A DNA stretch of 64,000 nucleotides. Source: Ooceraea biroi (taxonomy: Eukaryota; Arthropoda; Insecta; Hymenoptera; Formicidae). The stretch's first letter is position 1. Each line of letters opens with the position of its first letter. The notes under the pieces are model-generated. The model was given only the letters and a program-made list of their open reading frames with translations, ran no database searches and was not told the DNA's origin. Shown piece by piece: positions 36,201-48,270 of the stretch. Both the position numbers and the translations under genes were made by a program. The DNA is taken from contig NC_039510.1 in assembly GCF_003672135.1 (NCBI RefSeq), positions 14,446,001 to 14,510,000 on the forward strand. Reading direction: 5' to 3'.

Positions 36201-39200
36201 AATTCTCGGCGCAGAGAGCGCTCCGAGATGGCACGTTTAAAATTGTGCATACGTTTCAGCGAAATAGCCCTTGCTATGAAGTCATAACATTTTAAGTTGT
36301 ACACGGAGCACGTGAGGAGATTCATTAATGGAAAATGCTACGGAGTAGCCTAGGTAAACGCGCGGGGTTGTACATGTTACGTGCAATATCGTTAGAAGTA
36401 TAAGTTCCGTATGCATTTACGTAAATGCACGCGTCCGTGTTATGTTTTTATCTTTTGTGGAGAAATTGAGAAAAACAGAGAGAGAGAGAGAGAGAAAGAG
36501 AGAGCTTGGAATTTTGACATTGTGGATGATCGTTTCGAGAAACACCAGTATCTTTTTTTTTTATCTTTCGCGTGACAAGCGCAAATGGATGATGATGGCA
36601 ACAAGGGATTGTTACGTGCACACACGGCTATTTATGTACACACGAGCACTTGCGGAGCGAGAGAAAACCGCGATCGCGTTTAAACAATGGGATCCACCGC
36701 TCTGTTTACCGGCTAAATATTGACGCTTATCGAGCTTTGAGCGTACAAGGGAGAGAGGATAAATCTGTGTCGATTCACTTCTTTAAATATAAAGCAACCG
36801 GTAAAAAAAGGTCGTCTGGATTATGAAGAAAAGATATTCAATTTCGAAACTAATCTAATATACGTCAACGTATATTGGAAACTGCGGTTTTCGACAAATT
36901 CAATTACGTCGCGTAAATGTAGAGAGTACCTCAAACTCATACATTTTTCATGATGCAATTGCTAGGTATCTCTGAAAGCCGCAACTCTGCGGGAAGTCTG
37001 TGTACCAACATTATGAGCTTTGTAGAACAAAAGGAAAAATTATTTAAAACATATTTTCTTCATTCTGCTTTTCACCTCGACATGTAATTCTTAATTAACA
37101 ACGTCAAGATTACCCCATTTCATCTATAATTTCGTCGACTATTCTATCTTACAATCGACATTTTCATTTCACTCAAGGCTTGAATAATTCCTTATCTTAT
37201 ATCTGAGAATATCCACTGTCTCTTGTAAAATCATTATGAATCAGGATTCTAATATAAATCAGAATTCTAATATAAAATAAATTGAAGCACTCTCTTTTCG
37301 CCATGCAGGCAAGAAAAGATTACACGAGTGGTACGCGTGCACTCAGCTCTCGGCTTATGTTGTGTCCCTACAGTTCACATAATAAATGTCGCGTAATGCG
37401 TTTTAAAAGTCAACTTCGCCGTTTGAGTTGTAAAAATGTATACTTATCGTCTCCAACTTCTGCGACGGTTCTTTGAAGTGCCGGGGAAGTTGAAGAGTCG
37501 AGAAGAGTCGGGGAACACGAAGGGGGTTCTCCATTTTCCATCGTCAGACGCCTCGTGAATCGTCGTTACTCAGAACAAGGGGACGTAAAGTGTCTTTACA
37601 TTTGATTCGTAGTTACAATGGCGATTGCCTTCGCCGGAGCGCGACTGGAGCGCTCGCCATTGTTCGTCAACGTGTTGCTCAGCGAAAAGGACATTCCGGC
37701 GAGGTGCAACTTCTCAAGACTCATTTGAGGACAGCCGACAAACCCTGGATACTTGGTGATACTTGGACAAGGCTATGTCGAATATCGCATTAGTTAGTTT
37801 GCGATGATAGAACGCGTATCTGGATCGAGTCGCCTGAAACAATTAAAAGCACTTAACACCAAAAGCAGGTGATTCATGATGGATTGTAAACTTGCGTGAT
37901 GTATCTCGCTACGAGAAGTGTTTCTTCAACGGCGATTCAGCTCCCTAATTATAAACAAATTATTTATGAGAGATTAAGAACCAAGACGCATTGGAATAAA
38001 TGCTTACGAAAATTAAACGAATCAATCGTAATGAAATTCTGAAATTCCTAACGACGTCACGATTCGTAACTTTGGACTCTACATCTAAATAAAATTTACT
38101 TCTGAAACTTATATTAATAAGTTGCATCAAACTTGCCAGACTAAATTTGCTTGATGTTGCTGCCATTCAAAGAGAAGCACGAATCATATTTCTTAATTAT
38201 AAGAAAGCGACTTACGGGAGACAAAATTGAAACGCACATCGGGACGAGCGTCAACAGAGGAGTGCGGCGGATCGATTGTAGTCTCCGATGACTCGATAAT
38301 CGACGTTACGAAGCTGCAGACTCCGCGTATATTACGTCTATACAAAATTTACCCTGGAACTTATAGATAGTAGACTTAAATTCGCCAAGTTGGATCGCTC
38401 TTGGGGATTCGCGATAATATTTCCTTTCCGTGCGTTGTAAAATGCAGATAACGAGCGTAACGGGGAATTAGGAAGTTTTTCCGCGCTCTCGCCGCTCGAC
38501 TGAGAGCTCGACTTGCGTCCTCTGACGAATGACTTCGTTGATCCAGCTCGCGTTTGCCGTGAGATCGGATGCGAGCGGCGGATCCGACAGAAAGAAGAAA
38601 CTTTGCCTCGAACGGATGGATCCCCATGCTCTAAGCGAAAGTTATCCGCGCGCTGTTAATGTGCCTAACTAGCTCGCTTCACTCATCATTCGCGCACCTG
38701 CGTCCTCTTTCCTCTCGTTCGCGTAACGGCATCCCGTGCGAGGCGAAACGGCGAAACTCGTTTCGCCTCGTGTATTATGCGAGCGCATACACCCCATAAT
38801 TGGACCGTGTTTCCATTTCGGCCTCTCTATGCAGCAACTAAAAAATAGAAATATCTCGTATACACAGCGTTGAGTCGTGTAAATCTATGTTTCACGGTGC
38901 TTTTTAAGACGCGGAAATACGTCGTCAGAAATGACATTACGTGCTTCGAGAAAATTAAAATGACTGGCAATTCATTTGTTCAAAAATATTTTCTTTCAGT
39001 TTCAAAAATTATGGTATAGAAAGTCTTTTTAATTGGTTTTTTCTTTTTTTAAGTAAAACAATTGTTGCAAGACAATTTTCAGTTTCATATAATACCATGT
39101 GTCAACTTTTCTCGATGTAACTGATGCAAATGGAATCGAACGGATGTAACTTATACTGACATAGCTCGAAATGAATTGATATTAATAGTAACTGTAGAAA

Positions 39201-40279
39201 AGCGTGATTGCTTACTTCGCGAGTGATAATAAATATTGGACAGGAGAGAGGAAGAGTATGCAATTGAAGAGTTTCTATTTAAGAGATGTCGATTCCGTCA
39301 GCTATATATTTTTTGTTAATCTTGGTGAGGATAATTGGTATGAAGAACGAGTAACGAGCATAGTAGTGCGCTCCGCTTCTTATTCTTCTTTTTACTTCTG
39401 CACATTGTATACTAGCGACTTTTATTATACAGGTTGCCTCAACGAAATTGAATGATGTCATAAAAAATGATATTTTATGTATATTTCCTGTCGAGAAATT
39501 GAGAGAACTTCTTTTAAACAAGATTAAAAGTAAAGCTCAATTGGAGAATATTAAATATGGGAAATGAACTCCTTTTAATTATTTATAGATTTGGGTCAAA
39601 CATACCAAGCTTCATATTTCTATTTCTCGTGAATATTCACCTTATGCCAAGTTTAAACAAGGATTATCTCAAATGAAGAATATTAAATTTATACGCGAAC
39701 ATACATTTCGTTCTCGTTTTTGGTATCTTGATGTGTCACGAGATATCAACATAGATTAAAAACGCGAATAATTATACGTGACATGTTATTTCTATTTTTA
39801 GACCATGTATGATTTTAGTCTTTCTTGGATTAGAAGCATTTTCTAATGATAATATGTTTCTTGTGCCTTTAAGATCTTTTCAGATGAGCGGTAGCGCGAG
39901 ACTTGAGATGGAACATTCCGTATAAGAACCACCCAATTGGCAGGTCGTGTATAATTTGTGCAACGATGGGGATTGGGGGTGTGAAATGGGGAGGGGAAAC
40001 TCTGGTGTTCTGGACCGCGTGGAAAGAAGTACGTCGTAAAAATTGTAATAAAACGGTCGTTAACTGCGCGGCCCGTAATGGACTGATATTTGCGTCGCCG
40101 TGTAACGCCCGTCTGGTCGGTTTCCGCTGCAGCTTTTAGAAAAATATCGTTATAGGCAGCTCGCGTCGTGATGTCGATTGTGCCGGGGAACCGCTACGGC
40201 TTGGTCGTACATTTGAAATAATGCAGCTTAATTCTAACTTTTAACTACATCTCACATTTTAGTTTGAGCAATACTTTAA
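33252..40279. other. Gene-poor intergenic or intronic DNA
   Basis: No recognisable coding exon in 7 kb. A 72-bp stretch at 35610-35681 has a good acceptor before it (CTATTGCAG) and a strong donor after it (GTATGT) and is open in all three frames; it may be an exon. Other notes: CpG-rich block 34560-35280, (GA)n near 36476-36503, perfect hairpin 38739-38770. Confidence 0.45.
38739..38770. repeat. Perfect 12-bp hairpin
   Basis: CGAGGCGAAACG at 38739-38750 pairs exactly with 38759-38770 around an 8-nt loop GCGAAACT that repeats part of the stem. It lies in a CpG-rich block at 38640-38820. Function unknown. Confidence 0.8.
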
Positions 40280-40283
40280 TTAA

Positions 40284-41512
40284 GGGGGAATTCTCATGTA
40301 ACGAGTCAAAAAATTTTTTTTGCTTAAATCAACTCTAATACATGTGGAAAATATGTTCCTAAAGTTACAAATCGATATTCGACCTCTACGTATAGTTATA
40401 GTCGAGTTTTCGACCGCGCGTTGAGTAGGTAGCTGGGAGCGCTCGGAGCGGAGACACGCGTCTCGTCTGTCCTCACTCATACACTCGTACATAACAAACA
40501 GCTTCGCAGGTATACGTCTAATGGTTTTCTTTTGTTGTGATATACCTTCGCGTACTTGTATAGCTGAGGCAGGAAATTTTTACGAGAGCTTCAATTCGTG
40601 TGTTTGGCGTTTGGCTCCGAAATATTTATATTGTGGCATCCGAACAGTGGAAATAGTCGCATATATTGCTGCAGGATTATTCAACGAAGGCTATTTCGCC
40701 GTTTTAAAAATTATGGACACATTAGAACTAAAGATCGGTACCCATTGTAAGGAGTATGCAGACTCGTATGACGCCGCGCGAATACGGCAACAGGAGCGAC
40801 GAAGCCTCAGTAGCTCGAAAGAAGCTCGAACTGCTCGCAAAGAACTGAATTTACAACAGCAGCAATTATACGAGGATGCAGAAGGCCTACTATATGGCCC
40901 TGGAATCGCCGATTAGGACTGTAAGTATTGAAAAGCATTACTTTTTATAACCGAAAACTTTAAACGCGTTTTTCTCGAAATCACTTTTTTCAAACTGGTG
41001 TGCAGGATAACTAAAAAAATATTAGACCGATTGGGCTCTTTCGGGGCTCTACATGTAGACAATTATATTGTTCATCGTATGAACCTCAAAAGCAACAAAA
41101 ATTTTTAAAGTAAATAATGTTTATTTCACAATAACAATGAAAATTTTAATGAAAAAACAGCATTTTTTTTTCAAATGTCGCCATTCTTTTCAATTTGGTT
41201 TTTTTCTTGCTTCATGAGGTTCAAACGATGCGTAATGATCTATAATTAATAAATATTGTTGAATATTCTGTTTCAGACCATTACAGCGGATGCTAGACTG
41301 CACACCGTTTGACGCCTGCGACGCCGAAGCCGCTGAAGGCGGCGTCCATACCTATATCTATATATATGTTTTTTTAACCAAAAAAATATTTTTATATTCT
41401 CTTTACATGTATTGATGTACTATTAAAGTTTGAGATCCTTTGACTAAATACGTTCTTGAAAAAAATTCCGAAAAATCTGCTTCTTTTTGGCTCTTTACAT
41501 GAGAATCCCCCC
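40284..41512. mobile_element. TTAA-target element carrying a transposase C-terminal fragment (Kolobok-like candidate)
   Basis: A 1,229-bp element flanked by TTAA at 40280-40283 and 41513-41516. The ends match as inverted repeats: left GGGGGAATTCTCATGTAA, right GGGGGGATTCTCATGTAA. It contains an open frame resembling the C-terminus of large insect transposase-like proteins. TTAA targets occur in piggyBac and Kolobok; the tail looks unlike piggyBac's cysteine-rich zinc finger, so Kolobok or a related family is more likely. The GGGGGGA terminus is shared with the palindromic elements at 12060 and 26018, which may therefore use a related transposase. Confidence 0.75.
40521..40916 (+). pseudogene. 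Transposase C-terminal fragment
   Basis: An open frame of 131 residues. Recognisable parts are NFYESFNSCVWRLAPK, then VEIVAYIAAGLFNEGYFAVL, then a charged, Gln/Ser-rich tail ending in LYGPGIAD. The ESFN-x-x-VW-x-x-PK motif followed by a small hydrophobic helix is typical of the end of TE-derived proteins that are abundant in ant and aphid genomes. The DNA-binding and most of the catalytic region are absent, so it cannot be an active transposase; whether this short frame is translated is unknown. Confidence 0.6.
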
Positions 41513-41516
41513 TTAA

Positions 41517-44500
41517 TAAAGGAACAACACCGACTTGACTTTCTTACATATTCTTTCGTCACATAAAATTCCTCTCCTTCTGTACAATTTTGTGAAGAGA
41601 TCTAGATACTTTCACCTTTAGATCTATTTCCGGCACTCATACGCATCAACCTACACCGTGCGTACTCGCACATGAATTTATCCTACTGGCTAAAAAAGCA
41701 ACGCCACTCGAGAATGCGCTTATTCCAGTTATTTTAATCGCATATCCGATTACGCGGTATTAACGTCGCGTCGTGATAGAGGCAAAATTTGGGGCAGAGC
41801 GATGCGCGGGAGAGTGCAATTTAGCGTTTTGTCCATTTGCCATTTCCGGTATGTTCGCTAGCAAGTGTACATATACCATGCGCTACGGACTAGAAAATAT
41901 ATTTCTATTGGACCAACCGTCAAAAGTAAGGCATCGTAAAAAGACCGCGGTAAAACTGTCATATCCGTTACGATCTAGCGTGGTCAAAAGGTATTCCATG
42001 TTTATTATCGTACCTCGCCGACGTTTCAGGATGTGGTTGCACGACTGAAACTCGAGCGATGTGTAACGATATCCCGCCCGGATCGTCATATCAAACCTAT
42101 AAGGCTTATTATTATCGGGCACATCGATCAGCGAATGCAACTCGCCGAACACATTTCGACACGTGTATCGAATTATTTCGTTATGACAGAGGGAGAAATT
42201 TTCTACTGCGAGGACACGCTTTTCGTCCATCGATTTCGTCGCATCCCCGCCGTGCCGCATTTCGGCACGCGCAGCCATTTATGTCAGCGCGGTGTCAGTG
42301 ATACACATCATCCCGATGAACGATAAAAGGCAATGCTGCAATTGCAATTGCAGCCCGTTATAATGAAGCTCGCGCGCGCGCGCGCGCACGTGCTGCTTTG
42401 CGTTTCATTTCGCACCACAAAAGCGGCAGGGACAATCGGTTTTCGGTGTCACAAAATGCACGCTAATACTACTTCCCGCAATGGGTCGCGGTGTCGCGTG
42501 TTGCCGTAACATCGACGCCGATGAATCCGATTACGCTATTATCGCTACATTAAACACCGCCCGTTTGGCGTTTTCATGGGTCTCGGCCGTCCCGGACGCG
42601 AGCGGCGATGCTCGCGCAGCGGAATGCAGAGAGAGAGAGAGAGGGAGAGATGGCTGCACCTGCATCACGAATTTTCCGCCAAATGCGACTGTCTAGTTCC
42701 GCGTTTTATTCGTCTAACGCGTCGGCGGGCGCGTTTAAATGCAGACACGAAATGAGAATCAAACGGCGGCAGTCAGCGCTTAATGCGCTGCGAGAACGCG
42801 TGGGTTATTGTATTCGTATAAAAGGTATACCCGAGCACTTCGGCGTAATGCTGGGAAAACGTTGGCGGCGCGGCGTAATGCAAGATAATAACGTCGAATT
42901 GCAAAGATTGGCATTGAAGAGAAATTTTAAGTGTTCTCGCATCCGCGCGTTTCACGCACCCTCTCCTCACCGCGGCGGCCTTCTCTCTCTTTCTCTCTCC
43001 CGTAAAAGCGATGCAATTGCACGGTGATTTATAAGCGTCGAAGCACCTCACCCGGATGATAAGCTGCAAATTACAATTCTATTAAAGTAGAGTCGGTTTG
43101 TAGAATAACGAATGGAGCTGGAACAACGCTGCGTTATCTGCATCCACGTAGTAACAACGAACACGTAAAACGCGTTCGTTACGTGTAAGGATCCTCAGAT
43201 TTAGATTTTCGAGATATTCTAGAAAAATACCGAGTCTTTTACTTTCTCTCGGCATCTCTCTGTCTCCATTTCTCTCTCATTAGGAAAAGATCTTTACCGA
43301 ATTATTCCGGGAATCCATATCTAAAGTGTTTCGCCGCTCTTGCGCAAATAAGATCTGGTGGCAGCGTCATTGTCATTCCATCAGGATATTGCTGATGAAG
43401 GATGCTACGCGCGAGTATACCGTTCTTGTTTAAAAGCCTGTTAGGGTGTGTGGTAACGGCGAAACCTCGAGAATATAGAATCTCTGCCTCTCCCTGTCTC
43501 TCGCTTTCTCTTTCTCAGTCTACCTCTCTCTACTCTGTCTACCTCTCTCCAATGTTCCAGCGGCGCGAGCCCTTCCGTCCAGATCGTAGGGCGATACAGG
43601 AATGTCTGGGATGCTGCTACCAATAGTATAGAGCTTCGGGGTGGTTCTGGCGTGGCCATTATGGTGATTACATTAGGTACCATCGTGCCGGACAACCCCC
43701 CGCACGCGCGCGCGCATCTCACTCGGTTTATCGAGTGGACAATTCGATGGAGAAAGCCAGATCGCGCTGATTCCGAATAATCCGTCGCTGTCTATCGGCG
43801 TTACAAGCGTGTCGTTCGTCGCCCCGTGCAATTTGCCGGGGAATGATAACGGACGACGCGGGTGAGAAAGGCGTCTTTCATCCTGACGAGAAAATTAGCG
43901 CGTTACTGTGAAGTGGTGCACACTAGTCATCTGCCATACTCTCGGCCTTTCAGTCAGGATAGTCGCGTAACTGCGACTACATCCTTTGCGAACCCTTTAA
44001 TCGCGGTAGATTACTATCTTCTTCCTTTTGGAATTACTAATAAAAACAGAAAAAACAGTGCAAAAATGTTGCAATTATCGTATGCATATTGTTTGGATTA
44101 ATAATTATCTCTTCTTGAATAAGCCCTTTGAATTATCTGTTTGAATAAGCGTGAATTAATAGAAAAAAAAGATTTAATCTATCTATCCTTCCTCGAAGCC
44201 TTTTTATCGCTTTAAGAGGATCCTGGAGTTATCTGTTTTACTGAAAAAATATTAATTTTTTTTCAAATACCTTTATGTTGTGCAGTTTTGAAATTACCGG
44301 TACTACACATCAACAATCTTGAATTCACGTTTACACAAAATTCCGTAGGCATCCATTGACGGCACTATATTGACGCAAGTAATATTTTCTATAATGTATT
44401 AATTGAATTTTATAATAAATTGTATCGTTTTATTAGTGTAGTGTTATTAGAAAACATAGTACATATGGCTCCATGTGTATTTATCTTTAAATTGCGTTAA

Positions 44501-45611
44501 TTTAACCTTATTTAGTTCTGTGGATATGGAGTACAAAATTCGAGCTCATGAATATTTTGAAAACTTTTATATTCAATTACATTTATATGATTACTAGTAA
44601 AATAACCTGTCTACGCCAAGTAGTCCCTGGACCGAAATTAAAGATTTCAAGAATTTTCCCATTACCTGGGGGTGAACCCCTATCACCATGCGAAATTTGG
44701 TGTTTCTAGCATGTCGGGAAGTACCCGATCAATTCAACGACAGAATAGGGATTTTATATATATAGATATTCATACAATTCAAATAATTAACTTCACGTAA
44801 AAATTTGGAAAAATTAACATTTTATATATGCATTTATTTATGAAATGTATTTCTATAATTTAATTGGCTTTTAATAATTTTTGTTTCAGAAATTAAGAGC
44901 AGAATGTGGCCGATCCTGAATCGTGGCTAGTGAGTGATAAGCAAAAATATTTTCTACATGGTTGATATATCTTTCTAATAATCAATGCGATTTATTTTAC
45001 TTTAGTATAGATATAGACTAATAGAAGTAGGTGCTTTTCTATGCTGCAGATATGTGCATGCATATACAAATTGATTACTTATAGAAATGTGTGTTTTAAA
45101 TCTTAATCTACTTATTGCTAAGTTCTTATAGATATATCTCTTTACAAATCCAAAATATTTTCCTGTAATTTAATTGCGTATTGTGCATCTCTCCCCTGAA
45201 TTATATGTGTATTTATGATCATGATTTATACCACTTCAGTTATATTAATTTAATAGTTCGCCGTGGACAGGCATAATTACAAACAAGCATGTGCAAATAC
45301 CATCGAATAAAACGACAGTGAAAATTATTGAGTTGCGCCAGATATATACAGATTTCGTGAATACTTTTCCGCGTTATTATGCAATTATTGATATTTGGTT
45401 TTCTTGATTATGCATAATTTGGAACGTTATTGAAGACATTAATAGGCACGAAGAACGCATGGTAAAGAAGAAGGAAGAGATATTAATTTTTAACAATTAT
45501 TTTACGCAGTAAAAGATTTTGCACAGTTGCGATTTAAATTCATTATTCAATTTAAATATGTACTTTTATTTCGATGTATTATAATCCTGGTGTATTATAA
45601 TCCTGTATATA
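41517..45611. other. Gene-poor DNA
   Basis: No recognisable coding sequence. Contains a (CG)8 run at 42371-42387, (GA)n at about 42628-42650 and CT-rich tracts near 42980 and 43490-43550. At 44610-44760 a segment ending in GGGATTTTATATATATAG resembles the 3' end of an RTE-like non-LTR retrotransposon, but no coding part is present. Confidence 0.4.
42371..42387 (+). repeat. (CG)8 run
   Basis: Seventeen bases of alternating C and G. Survival of such a tract implies little CpG decay here, as expected in weakly methylated intergenic hymenopteran DNA. Confidence 0.9.
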
Positions 45612-45613
45612 TA

Positions 45614-46483
45614 CAGGGTGAAGCACCTAAAACAGGCCATCTGAATATCTCGGCTGTTATTGGTGATAGAAAAAAATGTGTCAGACCAAACTTGCATGGT
45701 TTCGAGGGACACATAATTTGTTCTAAATAGTTTTTTATTAGGTGGACGCGTAGAGGTCATATGATAGGTCAACTTCGTTTTTTTAAATGGTATGATATGT
45801 TTTTTTTACGTACCATCTAGTAGAGCGTTTGAAGATGCGCACATTGATCTACGGGTCAAAATCATTCAAGGTCCCTGAAGGCCAACTGCAAGGGAAAATA
45901 ATTTACTTTATATTACCTAGAGTTCTCTGCTATTAAAAATACTGTAAAGTCAGAAATGAAAAAGTTCTAGCCCTTAGAAATTTTTTCTTTTTCCGCGAAG
46001 TTCTGAGTTGTTATCATTATTTTTTATATTGCCTAGAGTTCTCTGCTATTAAAAATACCGTAAATTCAGAAATGAAAAAGTTCTAGCCGTTAGAAATTTT
46101 TTCTTTTCCGAGAAGTTCTGAGTTGTTCATATCATTATTTCTTATATTGCCTAGAGTTCTCTGCTATTGAAAATACCGTAAACTCAGAAATGAAAAAGTT
46201 CTAGCACTTAGAAATTTTAGCCTTCAGTGACTTTGAATGATTTTGACCCGTAGATCATGTGCGCATCTTCAAACGCTCTACTAGATGGTACGTAAAAAAA
46301 CATCATACCATTTAAAAAAACGAAGTTGACCTTCATATGACCTCTACGCGTCCACCTAATAAATAATTATTTAGAACAAATTATGTGTCCCTCGAAACCA
46401 TGCAAGTTTGGTCTGACACATTTTTTTCTATCACTAATAACAGCCGAGATATTCAGATGGCCTGTTTTAGATGCCTCACCCTG
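45614..46483. mobile_element. 870-bp foldback element with TA target
   Basis: Flanked by TA, with inverted arms 45614-45881 and 46221-46483 beginning CAGGGTGAAGCACCTAAAAC (left) and CAGGGTGAGGCATCTAAAAC (right). Arm identity is high throughout. The CAGGGTG terminus and TA target echo the DUF4817-type elements, suggesting Tc1/mariner-related mobilisation. No coding capacity. The region between the arms is a tandem repeat, annotated separately. Confidence 0.88.
45909..46220 (+). repeat. Three tandem units of about 117 bp in the foldback loop
   Basis: Units start at 45909, 46025 and 46143 with the shared motif CCTAGAGTTCTCTGCTATTR and continue through CAGAAATGAAAAAGTTCTAG. The third is truncated where it meets the right arm. 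Differences are few, so expansion is young compared with random drift. Confidence 0.88.
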
Positions 46484-46665
46484 TATATATATATTAAAGG
46501 TTCATTATATTATATATTACTCACGTATATATTACAAGATTTCGCACACGTTTTATGAATATCATTTCGAATAGAGAAACGTAAAACGCTTTTAAATTAA
46601 ATTAAATTAAACCCGTTTTAAAATAAAAACTCGTACATGTGTAGCGCGAACAATTTTTGCATAGT

Positions 46666-46790
46666 TATTGCAAAGCAGTCTTCGCAAATATATTGCGGAG
46701 CAGACTTCGCAAATACATCGCGAAGCAATTGTCCGCCAAGTATTGCGGAAATAAGCTTCACCATCATAATGCGGAGCAATTCATCGTGTG
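46666..46790 (+). repeat. 25-bp imperfect tandem repeat, about 5 units
   Basis: Units starting at 46666, 46691, 46716, 46741 and 46766, consensus close to TATTGCGGAGCAGACTTCGC plus about five bases. The first two are 22/25 identical; the last ones are more diverged. Confidence 0.7.
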
Positions 46791-46886
46791 ACCACTGCAT
46801 GCCAGTGCAATGAAGTGAAGCGAAGTCAATCTTGTTCCGACATAAATATTCGTTCAACAACTTTAATAACAGTATCGTGTCGCGAG

Positions 46887-46936
46887 TATAAAGTACAAAG
46901 TGCAAAGTGCAAAGTGTAAAGTGTAAAGTGAAGTGA
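46887..46936 (+). repeat. 7-bp tandem repeat (CAAAGTG/TAAAGTG)
   Basis: About six consecutive heptamers of the form YAAAGTG, with partial units at both ends. Non-coding. Confidence 0.8.
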
Positions 46937-48270
46937 AAACTGAAGAGTAATCGAGGAGAGATACAAGATAAGAGGAGAACTTCAAAGCACAATCACGATC
47001 CAGAAGTATGAATCAAGGATATGCAATAAGAATCTAGTGTGGGAAGATCCAGATGCAATGGCAACATAAATTTTAGGCATGAGAGATTTCGGACGGTCAG
47101 TTTTATCACTTCCAATTCATGGTTATGTGTTAAAATGTTGTGAACAAAAAATTACCGCGTCGCGAGTGTAAGTACAAAGTATAAAACGAAGTGAAAAGTG
47201 AAATGCAATCGATGATGAATGCACAACAAGGCAAGAAAAGATTGCAGATAATCATTTTCATCGATGGATTATGTTACTGGATGGATTACTACATTGGTAA
47301 GTGCTTAATTTTTAATTGCTTATAGAGCAGCAATAATGCATGCAGTAGTTTGTAAATCGCATTGACTCGCAATGATAGAGCTAAATGTCTTTTAGACTTG
47401 CAATTTAAAAAAAAGGAAACTATGTTTCACATGAAAATTTTTTGTACAGTCATGATCATTGCGCTCAAACATTTTTTGGAAGAATATATTTATTTTATAT
47501 GGACTTATGTAAAACTCGTATTTATTTTATAGACTTATACAACTTATACTTATTGTATGACTTATATTTAAAAATTTATATTTCTGTTATATAGATAAAA
47601 TTTTAATAAATTAGATTCAATAGACGAATGAGACAAAAACTTGCAAGAAAATTTTATATAATATAATATGATAGTAGATTATGAAGAGGAGCGTGCCAAG
47701 TCGTTATTCTGATATAATTGCGACGAAGCTCGTCTCGATGGTAACTTTATCGCGGTGCGATACATGCAGAGCGAAAAACAATCAATATCCGCGCTATTTT
47801 CGGTACAATGGCGTACGCTCGTTCTGCGATTTCTTCCATTCAACGTGAATACGTTTGCCGCGTGTGCATTTCCGGCAATATGCAAATAGATGGTTTAATT
47901 GTATCGTGTTTGTTCGCTTTATTGAATGTACACAATTAACCGGCTCGATCTCTTTAAAGCGCGGTGTCGTTGCTGATGCGGCGCGACAAAGGATAAAATG
48001 ATTTCCCCGTGTGACAGGTATTACGCCATTAATTATTACTAGTACGCAACTAGAAACACTTCGCTATCTTTGGCACTTAATATTGTTTAATGCCGTCTCT
48101 GCACAATGCATTTACTCGCTTAATGCAAATAAATCTTATTTATGAATCTTACTTCATTGCTACTTGCAATTGTAAGAGACGCGTCTCAAAACTCAACTTT
48201 AATGAAGGCATATCGAGGGAATCTTAATGAATTAATTAATTTGCATTTGTATATCGCAATCGTATTATGT

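Larger units (their letters stand above)
46486..48270. other. Gene-poor DNA with short tandem repeats
   Basis: No gene recognised. Two small tandem repeats are annotated separately. A weakly similar copy of the segment after GTCGCGAGT (about 46879-46950) recurs at about 47159-47215, suggesting a small diverged duplication. A GTAAGT donor-like site lies at 47298. Confidence 0.4.

Noticed and set aside
41883..42278. 131-codon minus-strand frame
   Set aside because: No recognisable domain, and plus-strand frames overlap it; no splice or promoter support.
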